NCBI GenBank assembly: GCA_028622995.1
Contig: JAJQJQ010000015.1
Location: forward strand, 620,001-684,000
Length of the DNA stretch: 64,000 nt
DNA from: Panagrolaimus kolymaensis
Lineage: Eukaryota; Nematoda; Chromadorea; Rhabditida; Panagrolaimidae
Direction of reading: 5' to 3'
Below the pieces are notes generated by a model. The model was not told the DNA's origin and ran no database searches. It saw nothing but the letters and a program-made list of their open reading frames with translations. Both the position numbers and the translations under genes were made by a program. Positions 43,375 through 54,269 of the stretch are shown here, one piece after another (positions within the stretch are counted from its first letter, which is position 1; each line of letters begins with the position of its first letter).

Positions 43375-44770
43375 ATGTATTTAAAACAACTTACTCTGCA
43401 TCCAAATAAAGTTTATGTTCATGTTGCATCACTTCAAGAATATAACAGATTGCGAAAAACAAGGGATTTACCTGTTTTTACCATTCCACCAAGACACACT
43501 AAACCAGCAAATACAACAACCAATAATGAACCTAATAATTCAAGAAAGCGTAAAGGTGGTGAACAGACAACAAGTTTATTACTAGTGCCACAAGTCAAAA
43601 AACAAAAAATTAATAACGAAGAAACTGTTGAGCCAAAAGTTTGTTTAAAATACCTTACCATTTAAAAAAATATTAAAAATATAACTTTTAAGGTAATCGA
43701 AGAAAATGATATTGCTGGGCAACCTTTGATGCACTTCCAACAATCCGAAACAAATTCATATATTATTAGCGCGATAAACTTTTTACAACGCCTTCCATCG
43801 CTTGTTGAATATTTACAACATAATCCACAAACTAATTCGATGCTCCTTGAATTGACTTTAATTTTAAATAATTCTGAATCAACAATCGCCAGGCTCCAAA
43901 ATGACTTTGAACAAATTTATCCAAATCTTGAACAAACTGCACTAAATTTCTTATCAAAAATAATGCTACAGTTTCCTGTTGAAGCTAAATTGCCATTCCA
44001 AATTGACTATATGAAAACAATCCGATGTGGTTGTGGAACAAATTTCGAACCAAATAGCATTTACACAATTCCCTTTTCTTTTGGCAACACAATTTTATTT
44101 CCAGTAAAAGTAACAGCCAAAGAAAACAAATTAAAGGGACAAGACTATTTGATGCCTTTTTTCAAATTTCATTTTCCCGCAATTACCCGCAAGTGGAAAG
44201 ATGAAGCGAGCTTTTTTACGTGTAATACAGTAAACTTGCACGGAAAAAAGCTCGCTTCATCTTTCCACTTGCGGGTAATTGCGGGAAAATGAAATTTGAA
44301 AAAAGGCATCAAATAGTCTTGTCCCTTTAAACTTTGATGAATTTTTAAAAAAATGGCAAACATCCTCAGAAAAATGTGTTGAATGTTCAAAGAGAGAAGC
44401 AAATAGTGATAACGAAAATATTTCCAATTTAAAATATTCCACCATTCGATTGCAAAATCCTCAAGATCCACATTTGCAATACATTTTGATTGAAATTGAT
44501 GGCATGTATGTTGATCCACTTGCTAAAACCAAAATAAATAAGCCGAAAAAGCGATCGTTCACAGTCACTGGATTATCAGAAGTAAAAATGTTTAATTTTA
44601 ATTGGATTTTAATAGCCGCTATTGAAAAGAAACCCAAATTTTATATTACTTGGGTAAAAACAAACTCAGGCTGGAGAACCATCAACGGTGAAATTATTGA
44701 TAAAAAACCAAGCTTCACTCCTTCTATCACTAATTATTGTTTACTTTTGTATAAACGCGATGATGAATAA
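43375..44770 (+). pseudogene. PAN2-like pseudo-USP domain protein interrupted by a TTAA element
   Basis: Exon 1 43375-43638, exon 2 43693-44770. Without the 196-base insertion (element plus one TTAA) exon 2 is an exact multiple of three and the protein would be 381 residues; with it, the frame shifts and stops at about 44290. Ubiquitin-specific-protease fold: a Cys-box-like segment (FQQSETNSYIISAINFLQRL, about residue 105) in which the catalytic Cys position is Ser, a zinc-finger pair (RCGCGTNF and CVECSK), and a C-terminal segment (NSGWRTINGEIIDKKPSF, then NYCLLLYKRDDE) where the catalytic His is missing. The N-S-Y context and the CxC...CxxC finger resemble the inactive USP domain of PAN2 more than active USPs. 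The N-terminus is basic, Lys/Arg-rich. Could be a live allele elsewhere in the population. Confidence 0.65.
44135..44326. mobile_element. 192-bp perfect foldback MITE with TTAA target duplication
   Basis: Two 83-bp arms (44135-44217 and 44244-44326) are perfect inverted copies, from AGGGACAAGACTATTTGATG at the tip to GCGAGCTTTTTT, around a 26-base loop. TTAA is present directly on both sides (44131-44134 and 44327-44330), the target duplication of piggyBac-type transposons. It lies within a coding exon and its exact removal with one TTAA restores the reading frame. Perfect arms suggest a young insertion. Confidence 0.9.
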
Positions 44771-45869
44771 TTATTTTTTTAATGTTGAAACTTTGATTTA
44801 TTTTATTTCTTCTTGTGTTATTACTTTTTTTAACATTATGATAGCTTTTTTATTTTAACTATAAAATAAATATTTATATTCAATGCTTAATTCTATCTAA
44901 CGTCATTACAAAATAAATCGATAATAAGGAAATGACTCCCCTAAAAATTTAAAAAATTTATTTTTCGATATTTTATGCAAATTCTCCTTATTTTACTATT
45001 GGTGAGCCAAAAATAAAATAGCAAAAAATGACGTGTCCAAATATTAAAAAAATGGAAAGAATCATAATTTTTATGCAAATGTAAATTTTCCATATGTGAC
45101 TCTTCGTAAGCCAAAAAACAATAGTTAAAAAATTAGTTATAAATAGGTGGTGTTCGGAAATATAAGTTGCATAAAGCGTTTTTTGCGTCTTTAAAAATAT
45201 TTGGTGTCTTCGGGTATATCGGGTGTCTTGGTGTCATCGGGTATCTCAAGTACATAAAATACAAAAAACCATTTCAAAAAAAATAATGAAAATGGTTATT
45301 TGTCAACTTTCAAAAGCCTTTGTAGCTGTTTGTTATCTTTTTGTAAGCTTTTGAAAGCTTTTTCTCTTTCCCTTGTAAGAAAGCGTGCAAGCACCCTGCG
45401 AGGGGACGGACGCAGACAGCCACGGACGGAGAAAAAAGTGGGTGACACAATTTTGAAAGATTTGAATTACGAAATTTTTTTTTTAACTATACTGTTTGAC
45501 TGGATATTGTTAATTCGACTATCCGAAACCCGATTCTGTAAGCAGAATAAAAAACGGGATGGAAAACCTACGCAGAAAGCGGGCCACAAGTTGAAAAAGA
45601 GATGCCTTGCGTCAACGAAAACCCAGTTCGCGCCAGCCACCGAAGCATTCGCAGCGGTGGCTGGCGCCAATCATCAACATTTTTTGGTTAAAATATCTTT
45701 TTTCTTCATATTTTTTTTGGCAAAGTAAAAAAACATATAAATTTACATAAAAACATTTTCAAAAAACGTTCCATTTTTTTTAGCACGTTCCATGCAAATT
45801 AAAAATAAGCCTATAAAAGGAGGTAAAAGCTTGAAATGAATTTTAAAATCGTTCAGTCTGCAAACTTTT
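44771..45869. other. Intergenic region with GC-rich islands
   Basis: About 1.1 kb. Contains a degenerate repeat built of GTGTCTT, CGGGTATATCGGGTGTCTTG and CATCGGGTATC (about 45200-45250), a GC-rich patch at 45385-45445 (GCGAGGGGACGGACGCAGAC) and the hairpin at 45630. The ORF at 45300-45728 looks non-coding in composition. Confidence 0.45.
45630..45667. repeat. 13-bp GC-rich hairpin
   Basis: GCGCCAGCCACCG (45630-45642) pairs perfectly with CGGTGGCTGGCGC (45655-45667) around a 12-base loop. Within it the alternative mini-hairpin CGAA-GCA-TTCG (45641-45651) again has a GNA-type loop. Strikingly GC-rich in an AT-rich setting. Confidence 0.8.
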
Positions 45870-47892
45870 ATGTCGACAAAGATGCTCGTCTTCTGCTTGT
45901 TCTTTTTGATGCTTCAATCTTCAAACATCGTTTTGGCCAATGAAGGTACTGTCAAAGGAAGCTTCTACAATGGAAATGATACAGCTCTTCTTGCTCAAAC
46001 CAATGATGATTTGCCTGCGAATTTGAAAAAAAACTTCCAATTTGAAAATCAAAAATTAGCTGTGCATGGTCCGATCAATCAGCTTGAATTTCGTCATCGT
46101 CTACAGTGGCCTTTTGAATCCATTATTTGAATGGTGTTATACACATGCTCTCGAGAACTGTCTTTTCAACATGGTCGTATGCTTCAACAACTTTAATTGT
46201 CCTGATAACTCAAAGATAGTATTGGAAAGAAAGTTTAGAGACTTCCATCTTGAATTCTTCAACAAACGCAAAAATCCTGTTATTCAAATCAATGAATGCA
46301 TTCAAGTTCTTCGCAAAGCAGATGGCACTATCGATGGTGTTGTTCTTGGTCAAAATGGTCCAACTTCGAATGCATTTTCTGATCATATTCTAGCTGATAT
46401 CTCTGGTCCTGCTTTTCCTTACAATGCATCTTTAACTCAAACATATGTCAAACTCGAAGGTTCATTTTGTGGTCCTATCAACTTTCCAAATGCAATGTTG
46501 GTCTATGAACAATCTGCTAATGAAACAGTCATAAAGTAAGTTTTTACTATCTTTTTTTGTCGCTAAATCGTGCCTTTTTTAGTCAAACATCGTCGTCAAC
46601 AACATCTCTTGGTCATATTTCAAACATCGTAAAGACAACAACATCGATTGCATCTAATGCTATGACATATGGAATTATTGGTGGAGTTCTAGGTGGTATT
46701 CTTCTCGTTGTGATTATCATCATTATCTTCGTCATCTGCTGCCGTCGACGCAAAAAGAAGTCCAAAGGAAAGGCAAAAGCACCACCACCTCCAATCGACA
46801 AATACAAACCAACAAAATCTATGGAATCGGTTGCTGTGCCTCTTCCTAAAGCTGCTCCTCTTCCTAAAGCTGCTACTGGCTTGAAAGCAGCCTCAACTCA
46901 AAAGACGGTAACCGTGGATGTTGCTGCTGCTGCTAAACTTCCTGTTCAACCACCTCAAAAATTCAACAATGATCCTATTAGAACAGCTGAAGAGAAGACG
47001 AAGGTACCATCTGAAGAACTCAGCTTGTTGCAAGTGGCCTTCCCGAAAATGGAAGTGGATCCATCTCAACCATACTCGAAGATATTCTATTGCGACTACT
47101 TCCGTAATGAAGCAACAATCAATCCAAAGCCAACGTATTCTCTATCGAAATCCATCGTTCCATTCCTCACTGAAAAGATCGACGATATGAATGTTGGAAC
47201 TTCGTTGTATACACCTGATTGTCTCATCCAACAAGCTCTTCGTGAACCACAAACTATTGATCGTGTAGAAAAATTTTATCAAGCAATGTGAGTTTCATTT
47301 TTTTTTTTGCCATATTTTTTGCAATATTTTGATCATAAAATTTTTAGCATCCTAGCAAACAATCTGCTCTATGATCTTGGATTCCGAAGAAAGATCTTCC
47401 GTCGTTCACCTGATACACCATTGGAATACTACGTGACAGGTCCTCCAAAATCAGAAGAATGGTTAAAGAAAGTGAATGAAGGCGAATTTCTTCGGTTCTT
47501 GGTTTCATCGGCTCAAAAAGAAATAAGTGGAAATGATGGTGAATTTGAAGAAATCCCAAAGCTATGGAGGCTATACTTGGACAAAATCGACGTACCTGAA
47601 ACTTTCCGACAAGCATGCTTCATTGGTCAATCATACAAAAGAAGGCAATTCTTCGTAATGGCTACTTAGTAAGTTCTTACTTTTTATATTTTTGTGTATA
47701 TATTAACTTCATTAATTTTTTAGCCTCAAAATGTCATTGCTAATGAGTCATACTCCTGAAGAAAATGTGCTCCAAATCATGCCATATCCAATACCAATGC
47801 TTTTGTCAGTCGTCCATGATGCACCTCATTATTTCAATATCGACGAAACTGCTACTGTGGATTCAAGTGTTGTTATTGTATCCCAAAATTGA
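45870..47892 (+). CDS. Single-pass membrane protein, paralog of copy A, with frameshift (copy B)
   Basis: Exons about 45870-46535, 46583-47287, 47348-47668, 47724-47892, roughly 620 residues. Signal peptide (MLVFCLFFLMLQSSNIVLA), Cys-containing extracellular part, Ser/Thr-rich stalk, transmembrane helix (IIGGVLGGILLVVIIIIIF) followed by CCRRRKKK, a Pro/Ala/Lys-rich juxtamembrane segment, and the cytoplasmic region shared with copy A: EGEFLRFLVSSAQKEISGND, LDKIDVPETFRQACFIGQS, FFVMAT. Exon 1 needs a one-base frame change between about 46000 and 46130: the first frame (QFENQKLAVHGP) stops at 46130, while the continuation homologous to copy A (LFEWCYTHALENC) is in another frame. That is either a true lesion or a sequence error. 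Codons look more C/G-ending than in copy A. Function unknown. Confidence 0.7.
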
Positions 47893-48492
47893 TACCTTTT
47901 TTCTGTTATTTTTCGTTTTGTAATTTTAATAATAATAATAAATTTTTTTAAACAAAACATAAGAGTGAGACTTGAACCAAAATTTAAAGAAAATCTCTGG
48001 ATTACTACATAGAAGAAAGATTATGCTTACTAATTAAAAACAAGCAGTGTATTTCGGTGTATAACAAAACGCTTTTCTAATAGTATTTGCGTGAGATAGC
48101 AAAGTTAAAAACATTATTGATTTTAATTTTATTTGTAATTTTGTTATATTATCTTTATAGGGAGAATGGGAGAGTTCAACTTTTTTTTTGAAGATGATTG
48201 CGTATCAAATATAAAAAGAGGTGTAAAAGTACATATTTTATCCTCTTTTGGTACATGTCCATTTATTGCTAAAATCAATAACAAGTTTACAAGGAAAAAA
48301 TAGTTTATGGAAAAACCGAATTTACCATATAAAAAAAAATTTATTTAGAAAATTAACATATGTGAATGACAAAATAATTAATAACATAGAGAAATGCATC
48401 TTCTCAAAACACATTTTCATTTTCATTCAAAGCTTGTTGTTTTGCTCACCGACTTGTAACATTCTGAACGTCATAAAATATTATACCCAAGA
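47893..48492. other. Intergenic region
   Basis: About 600 bases between two plus-strand genes; AT-rich with a short unsupported ORF at 48248-48529. Confidence 0.4.
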
Positions 48493-49575
48493 ATGCAGTA
48501 TCCTTCATCAACAACCGCTGAAGAAGTAACAATTGAATTTAGTGAAAGTGATTTACGTGATGTTCCTCTTGGTGATGAAAGTTTTCAAGAAACTTATGTT
48601 GAACGTAAAGTTGCTGGTTCGGATGCAAAAGATGCAAAAATGAAAAAATCAAAGTCAATTGAAATCAAAAAAGAAAATTTGTCAAAATCTGTAATGAAAC
48701 AAACAAAGTCACCATCAAGCAAGAAGGAAAATAAGAAAGCTAATGGTAAGTAATTGTTTTAACTTTTATGGCCAACATTTCTAAAAGGATCAGATGTTAA
48801 ATTATCATTTTTTTAGAATCACAAATTCAAAAATGCAACAAAGCTCAATCAAATGAAGGTGAAGCAAAGAAGAATAAGAAGCAATTTTCAAGAAAACAAA
48901 AAATCAAACATTCTTTTCGTCCTCAATATAAAAAATATGCTCTACTCAAAGATCCTCATGTTCTTGAAGCAAATTGGCCTATTGTTGATTTTTTAATTAT
49001 TGCTCAAATTATCATTGCTTTCATCTTTCTTTTCAATGCTTTCATGATTGCATCTTTGGGCATTGAAGGATCGTGGAGTTGTGTACTTTTTGCTCTTCAA
49101 CTTTTAATCACTTCTGTTCCATCATTCATCCTTCTTGCTAAAGGTAAAATTGAACCTGCCATTGTAGTTTATTCAATTCTTCAACTTCTTTCTGCGTTCT
49201 TTGGTTATTTAATGGTTCTTCGATATTTTATGAGCAGTGATTCAAAAACTTCATCAAATGACTCATCAAAAGTTTACTCTCTTCATATCGTTTTATGGGT
49301 GGTTATCATTTGGCAACTTTTTACAACAATTTTTATTAATTGGGTTCCATATCGAAAAGTTGATTTAACAAAACTTCGTGGAAATTTTGGTCGTCGTGAT
49401 ATTGAAGCATCAACAGCTATCGAACAACCACCAAAAAATGGGGGTAATGCTTCTTCATCTGGTGCAAGTGTTATTTCCGCTTTTGATGTTTCCAAAAGTT
49501 TGTTTTCCTTTTTAACTTATCTTCTTCGCTTATACTTAATTATCTTCTCTTTTTTCAGGTTCAAATTTGAAATGA
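48493..49575 (+). CDS. Four-helix membrane protein with Lys-rich N-terminus, unknown family
   Basis: Three exons (48493-48745, 48817-49497, 49559-49575), 316 residues. The first 140 or so residues are charged and Lys/Ser-rich (AKMKKSKSIEIKKENLSK), then four hydrophobic helices: IVDFLIIAQIIIAFIFLFNA, WSCVLFALQLLITSVPSFIL, AIVVYSILQLLSAFFGYLMV and IVLWVVIIWQLFTTIFINWV, followed by a polar tail. The last intron is inferred: AAA-A|GTTTGT to TTTTTTCAG|GT, giving a C-terminus SKSSNLK; reading through it would instead add a hydrophobic tail ending at 49617. The layout of four helices with cytosolic ends recalls nematode tetraspan families, but I cannot name it. Confidence 0.6.
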
Positions 49576-49843
49576 TCTCTCAACTATGTCAACCATCTAT
49601 TTTATGTTTCTTCTAAACTTTTAATGAATCATAAAACTTTTTAACATTTTCGTTCTTTTGATAAAGTTTTTAGCAACGTTCATTCATTTTTATTAAATCT
49701 TTAAAAAATCCCAATATTCAAATTTAAAAAAATTAAACATAAAAAGAAAATCTACAAAAGAAAGATCTCAAACATTGAATTTGCGCATTTTTTGTTTGTT
49801 TGTGTAACAGCTTGGAGGAACAGCAAAAGGATCGAATAAAATT

Positions 49844-52761
49844 TTAGAATTTGACGGGTTTTATACTTTCACAATATTTTTCATCACTGGAATCGTTGCA
49901 TTCGGAAGTTCCATTACAAAGTGCGTCACTTAGGAGACATTTGGAGTTGTCCTGGCACTGGAACTGTCCGTTCAGACAGATTCTTGGAGCTAAAATGAAA
50001 TATTTTATATGGCCTTCGAATATAGCTAAATCCTACGACAATTTTGTTCATCCGCTTTATCCACACATTGGTTAGTACCATCGCATTGATATCTTTTAGA
50101 AATGCATTTAGGATCAGATCCACCGCAAAGAATTTCATTATTACTGCATGCGCTTCTGCATGTTTTTCCATCAGATTCAAGTTGGAAGCCATCGCTACAA
50201 GCGCATACTCCAACCTTGGAGTCATTGGTGAGGAGACATAATTGTGAACACACCATTTTCTCACAAGGATTTTCACTTTGTGGTTGGGTACTTGGATGAT
50301 AAGCTTTAATTCCATATGGTAAAAGTGCAGTTTGAGCTAGAACAGTAATATTTTTGCCTGTAAGTTTGTTTGCTCGAAGGATTCCTCGATAAGTCCAATC
50401 TGTCCAATATAAAAAGTCCTAAAAATTTGGAAAATGCTGTTCAAAATGCATGGTGAAATCATAATAAAAAAATTACATCGGCAATGGTCATTCCAAAAAC
50501 ATGGGGCACCGCATCGGGGTCAGAAACAATCGTGCGGCGATGTTTTCCTTCCAAATCACAGGATTCAATTTTATCCAAAAATGCATCAGCCCAATATAGC
50601 CTATTTGCATATTGATCAATTACAAGGGTATTGGGCCAAACAACATTTTCTGTAACAATTTTTTCAAATGATGAACCATCCATGGCTGCTTTAAAAATGA
50701 AAGCATTTGAGCTCCAATCTGTGCCATAAATCATTCTTAAATTTTGTAAATTAAAATAATTATGAAAGTTTCTACTAAAAAAAACTAACCCTTCCGATGG
50801 ATTTACAACAAGAGCTCGGGGCATTGAAATTTTATTTTTATACAATGTTTTACGAAAACGTCCTTCTAGCGTTTGAACAAAAATGTTTTGTTTTCTCGCG
50901 GAATACAAATTACTTAAATTTTTTATTTAATTAAGGTGAAAAAAAGTAATTTAATAAAAATTACCGTCCAATCCAATCAACCGCAATGCCTTCAACATTA
51001 TCGACTTCATAACTTTGAAGAGGTTGGGGAAAAGCTCCATCAATGCTTTTCCTTTCAATCACTCCCGCTCCAATATCAGCATAATAAAGTTTTTGTTCCT
51101 AAATTTTATTTTTATTAAAAAATTTTATTTAATTTATTTACTTTAACATCCACATCAATCATAGCAGTTTTTTGTAAACCCATTCTAACCAGTTGAAAAT
51201 CTCGACCTGTTTCACTCAAATTCCAAATAGATTGTCCATGAGCAAAATAAAGCCAAACAGGACCTGCAAAAGTTTTTAAAAAGATATATAGTTTGTTTTA
51301 TTAGTGCATCAAAGCTAAGAAAGAAAGTTTAATTAACCAAATTTTTTTTAGAAGATAAGAACTTTTTCTAGTTTTTGTTTTATTTTAACCCGAGTTACGA
51401 CATTTCCATTCCTTGAATAAATTTTCTTACTTTTATCAATTCGTTCACAAGTTACGTTATCACTTGCAAGATTATAAAATCGTTCATCACATTTGCATTC
51501 AAAACCTCCTTCAATATTTTCACATTTTTGTGAACATAATGAACTTCCATCTTCACATTCATTGATATCTATAAAAAAATTCAGTCGAATTTATGTTGTT
51601 TTGTAAAAAAAACACACTCAAATTGAGAAAAAAAAGAAGATTTAAACCTTTTTTAATTGCGCAATTTAAAAGTTTTAAGAAAACAACAAAAGTAGGTAAT
51701 CTTTCTCTCTCAAACCAAAAAAAGAAATATAAAATATTTCCTGACCCTTTTTGAAAATATTTTAGAGGCTTGAAAAGCTTAATTACACTTTTTGAGTGTT
51801 AATGTCAATGACGTGGCTCAAAAACACTTACCAATGCATTTTCGAGTGTGGTTATCAAATTTAAAACCAGGAACGCAACTGCATTCACCATTCGCATTAC
51901 AACCACCACGAGAAAGTTCTGCAAAACTTTAATATTTTCATTTTTTTAAATTTTATAAAAAAACCTCGTTCAGCGACTTTGTATTTTTCAATGATAGCTG
52001 AGAATGTAGGAATTTCACAAGATGAAAGATCTGAGACGTTGTTAACGATAAACGACAATAATCGATGTTGCAATTCAATGGCATTTTGACATTTTTTGAG
52101 AAAACTAAATTCGGTGAAACAATTAAGTTGCTTTTTGGCAAGAGAGCATCGATGTTCACGATGTTTAGCAATGGAAACGCTAGTATTTCCAATGTTGGTG
52201 TCAAAATCTTCCATTGCATCGACGAGACAACGCTGAATGTTAATATCATTTTCGGCCGTTTCAAAGCATTGCAAATTTTCATTTACAGCTTTAGTGAATT
52301 CGGTAGCACAAACAAAATTCCATAATGACATTAAATTTGTTAACATTGATGATCTAAAAGAAATTGGGAAGAATTGATGTATGTAGCTTTTTTTGCGAAT
52401 TAAAAACCACCAATAAAATGATATATTTTGATAAAATAATGTACATATTTAAAAATTACCTGCATTCATCATCAACAAAATTAGTGCATTGCAAATAAGT
52501 ATCATATTTATTACACATTAAACCTATTTGTCGAAGAGGTACAGCAACAAAAGGTTGATCCGCATACTTTGCATCTTCTTTAATGGCACCAAATTGATGC
52601 AACACCAAATCTGATGCACATCTAATCACAGCTGCTTCACCACTAATATCACAAGGTGAAGCTTTGACTAAAAAATTAAGTACATAATACTTTTGTTTTG
52701 AAAAAATAAAAAACAAACCTAGTGAAAATAGTGATAAACTAAACAATATTAGAGTTTTCAT
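49844..52761 (-). CDS. Secreted LRP-like protein: Cys-rich N-domain, EGF, YWTD propeller, LDL-A repeats
   Basis: Multi-exon minus-strand gene. Start MKTLILFSLSLFSLVKA (signal peptide, exon 1 ending near 52740). Next a nematode-type Cys-rich region of about 200 residues (for example CNKYDTYLQCTNFVDDECR, CSLAKKQLNCFTEF), an EGF-like module near 51.85 kb, a calcium-type EGF (INECEDGSSLCSQKCE, near 51.5 kb), then a YWTD beta-propeller (LYYADIGAGVIERKSIDG, MIYGTDWSSNAFIFKAAMDG, RLYWADAFLDKIESCDLEGK, LYWTDWTYRGILRA), a further EGF (VCSQLCLLTNDSKVGVCACS) and two LDL-A repeats (CDGTNQCVDKADEQNC and CNGTSECNDSSDEKYC, with the acidic calcium site). The stop follows six residues later, so there is no transmembrane helix or cytoplasmic NPxY motif: a secreted relative of LDL receptors. 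A GT just before the stop could allow further exons, but the next gene leaves little room. Confidence 0.8.
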
Positions 52762-54269
52762 GATTACGAACTTTGAAAGAAAGTTTGTAAAGTTTTTTTT
52801 CTTGCCAAATTTAGAAGAAGAAAAAAAGTCAGATCGTATCGACGACGTTTTTGGGTAAAAAAACTCAAACAAAAAAAAGGAAAAGATTCAGGCAGGCGTC
52901 AAAAAGAAGAATAAAAACTCCGCCTCGAAAGATGATTTTGAAAAGAGAGGCTCGAGAAAGGAAGCTTATTTTGTGTCAACATTGAAGATCATCATCATCT
53001 TCTTCTTCCATCGTCGATCGAATGAAAGATGACCAAATGGCAAAGAAAAGGAAATAATATAAAACTTTCGATGAACACCACTCAAAAGCGACGGCATCGT
53101 CAAAAATAGAAAGGGTCAAGAGGATGGATGGAATTGAAACTGAAGCCGGTAAAAATTTCGCTTCCATCTCAAGAGCTAAAAATAATGTTTAAGGTCAAAT
53201 TTTATCGACTCAAATAAACACAGAAAACTTTTATTTTTTTGTATTAACTTTTGTTTTTATAGCTTTGAGTTAACAATAACATATCATTGAAGATGAAGAA
53301 ATTATCAGCCTTGTTATAACACATTGGAAATCAGTTCATTAGATTATTATCCTTGACAAACGAGCATAATAAATTTTAGCATACTGAGTTTAAAAGTAGC
53401 TTAATTCAAGAGAACGCTCAAGATTTAACAATACAAAAAAAACTGCATTTAAAAAATGGTTTGTGGAAATGATAGGAAACAATAAAAAATAGACTGTATT
53501 GTACTTATGGATCTTTGTACTTCAAAGAAATGTCGTAATTTTTTAAAGAAAATACAATTTTTAAAAACGGAAGTAAAAATTTTTACATATTTCTTGATAT
53601 TGAACCATTATTATACCTAACATATCTCTTGCCCATACTTTACGTTTTTTGTATTTTTCTTTACTATTTTTTCTCTCCATAAACTTCATAAGAATCAATG
53701 TTCAAAAACACAAAAGTAGTTTCATTCAAATTTTGGGAAACTGTTGATATGTATTTTCTTTATTTTTGTTTGTACAAAACATTTTTTTTCTTTACACATT
53801 TTTTTGATTGTTAAAATTATTGTTTGCTTTTCTATCGTTTTTGATTGTGACAAAGCGATTATTCAATTCCTATTTTAACACAAAAAAAGTTTATTAAAAA
53901 GATTGAAACTTCTTCGCGTATTTCACGCCACCCGATTACATACAAAAGATGTTCCTCGTTTTTGACTTTTATTTTATTTTTTATCGATGAAAAACAAAAC
54001 GCAAACTTCCTTCTTCTTTACGCCTTCTTGCTCGCTTCAGTGAATCTTTTTGAAAAAAAGAAGAATTAGCAACTTTGTTTTATTAAAGCATTTATTAATT
54101 TTTTAAACAAACAAATACATAAAAAAAAATAAAATAAAAAATTTAAAATATTTTTGTACAAAATTTAGTTTCAAGTGAGATTGACAATTAACCCGTAAAT
54201 TCTGTTTTTTATGGTTATTTTATGAGTAAAAAGGTAAAATTGTCATACAGTTTTTAATATCTTCTGTTT
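52762..54269. other. 1.5-kb intergenic region
   Basis: Upstream of the LRP-like gene and downstream of the E2 gene. Small ORFs without features; AT-rich. Nothing recognised. Confidence 0.4.

Noticed and set aside
45300..45728. A 142-codon ORF in the intergenic region before copy B
   Set aside because: Composition is low-complexity with no domain, it runs through a GC-rich hairpin, and no splice signals or homologous pattern support it.
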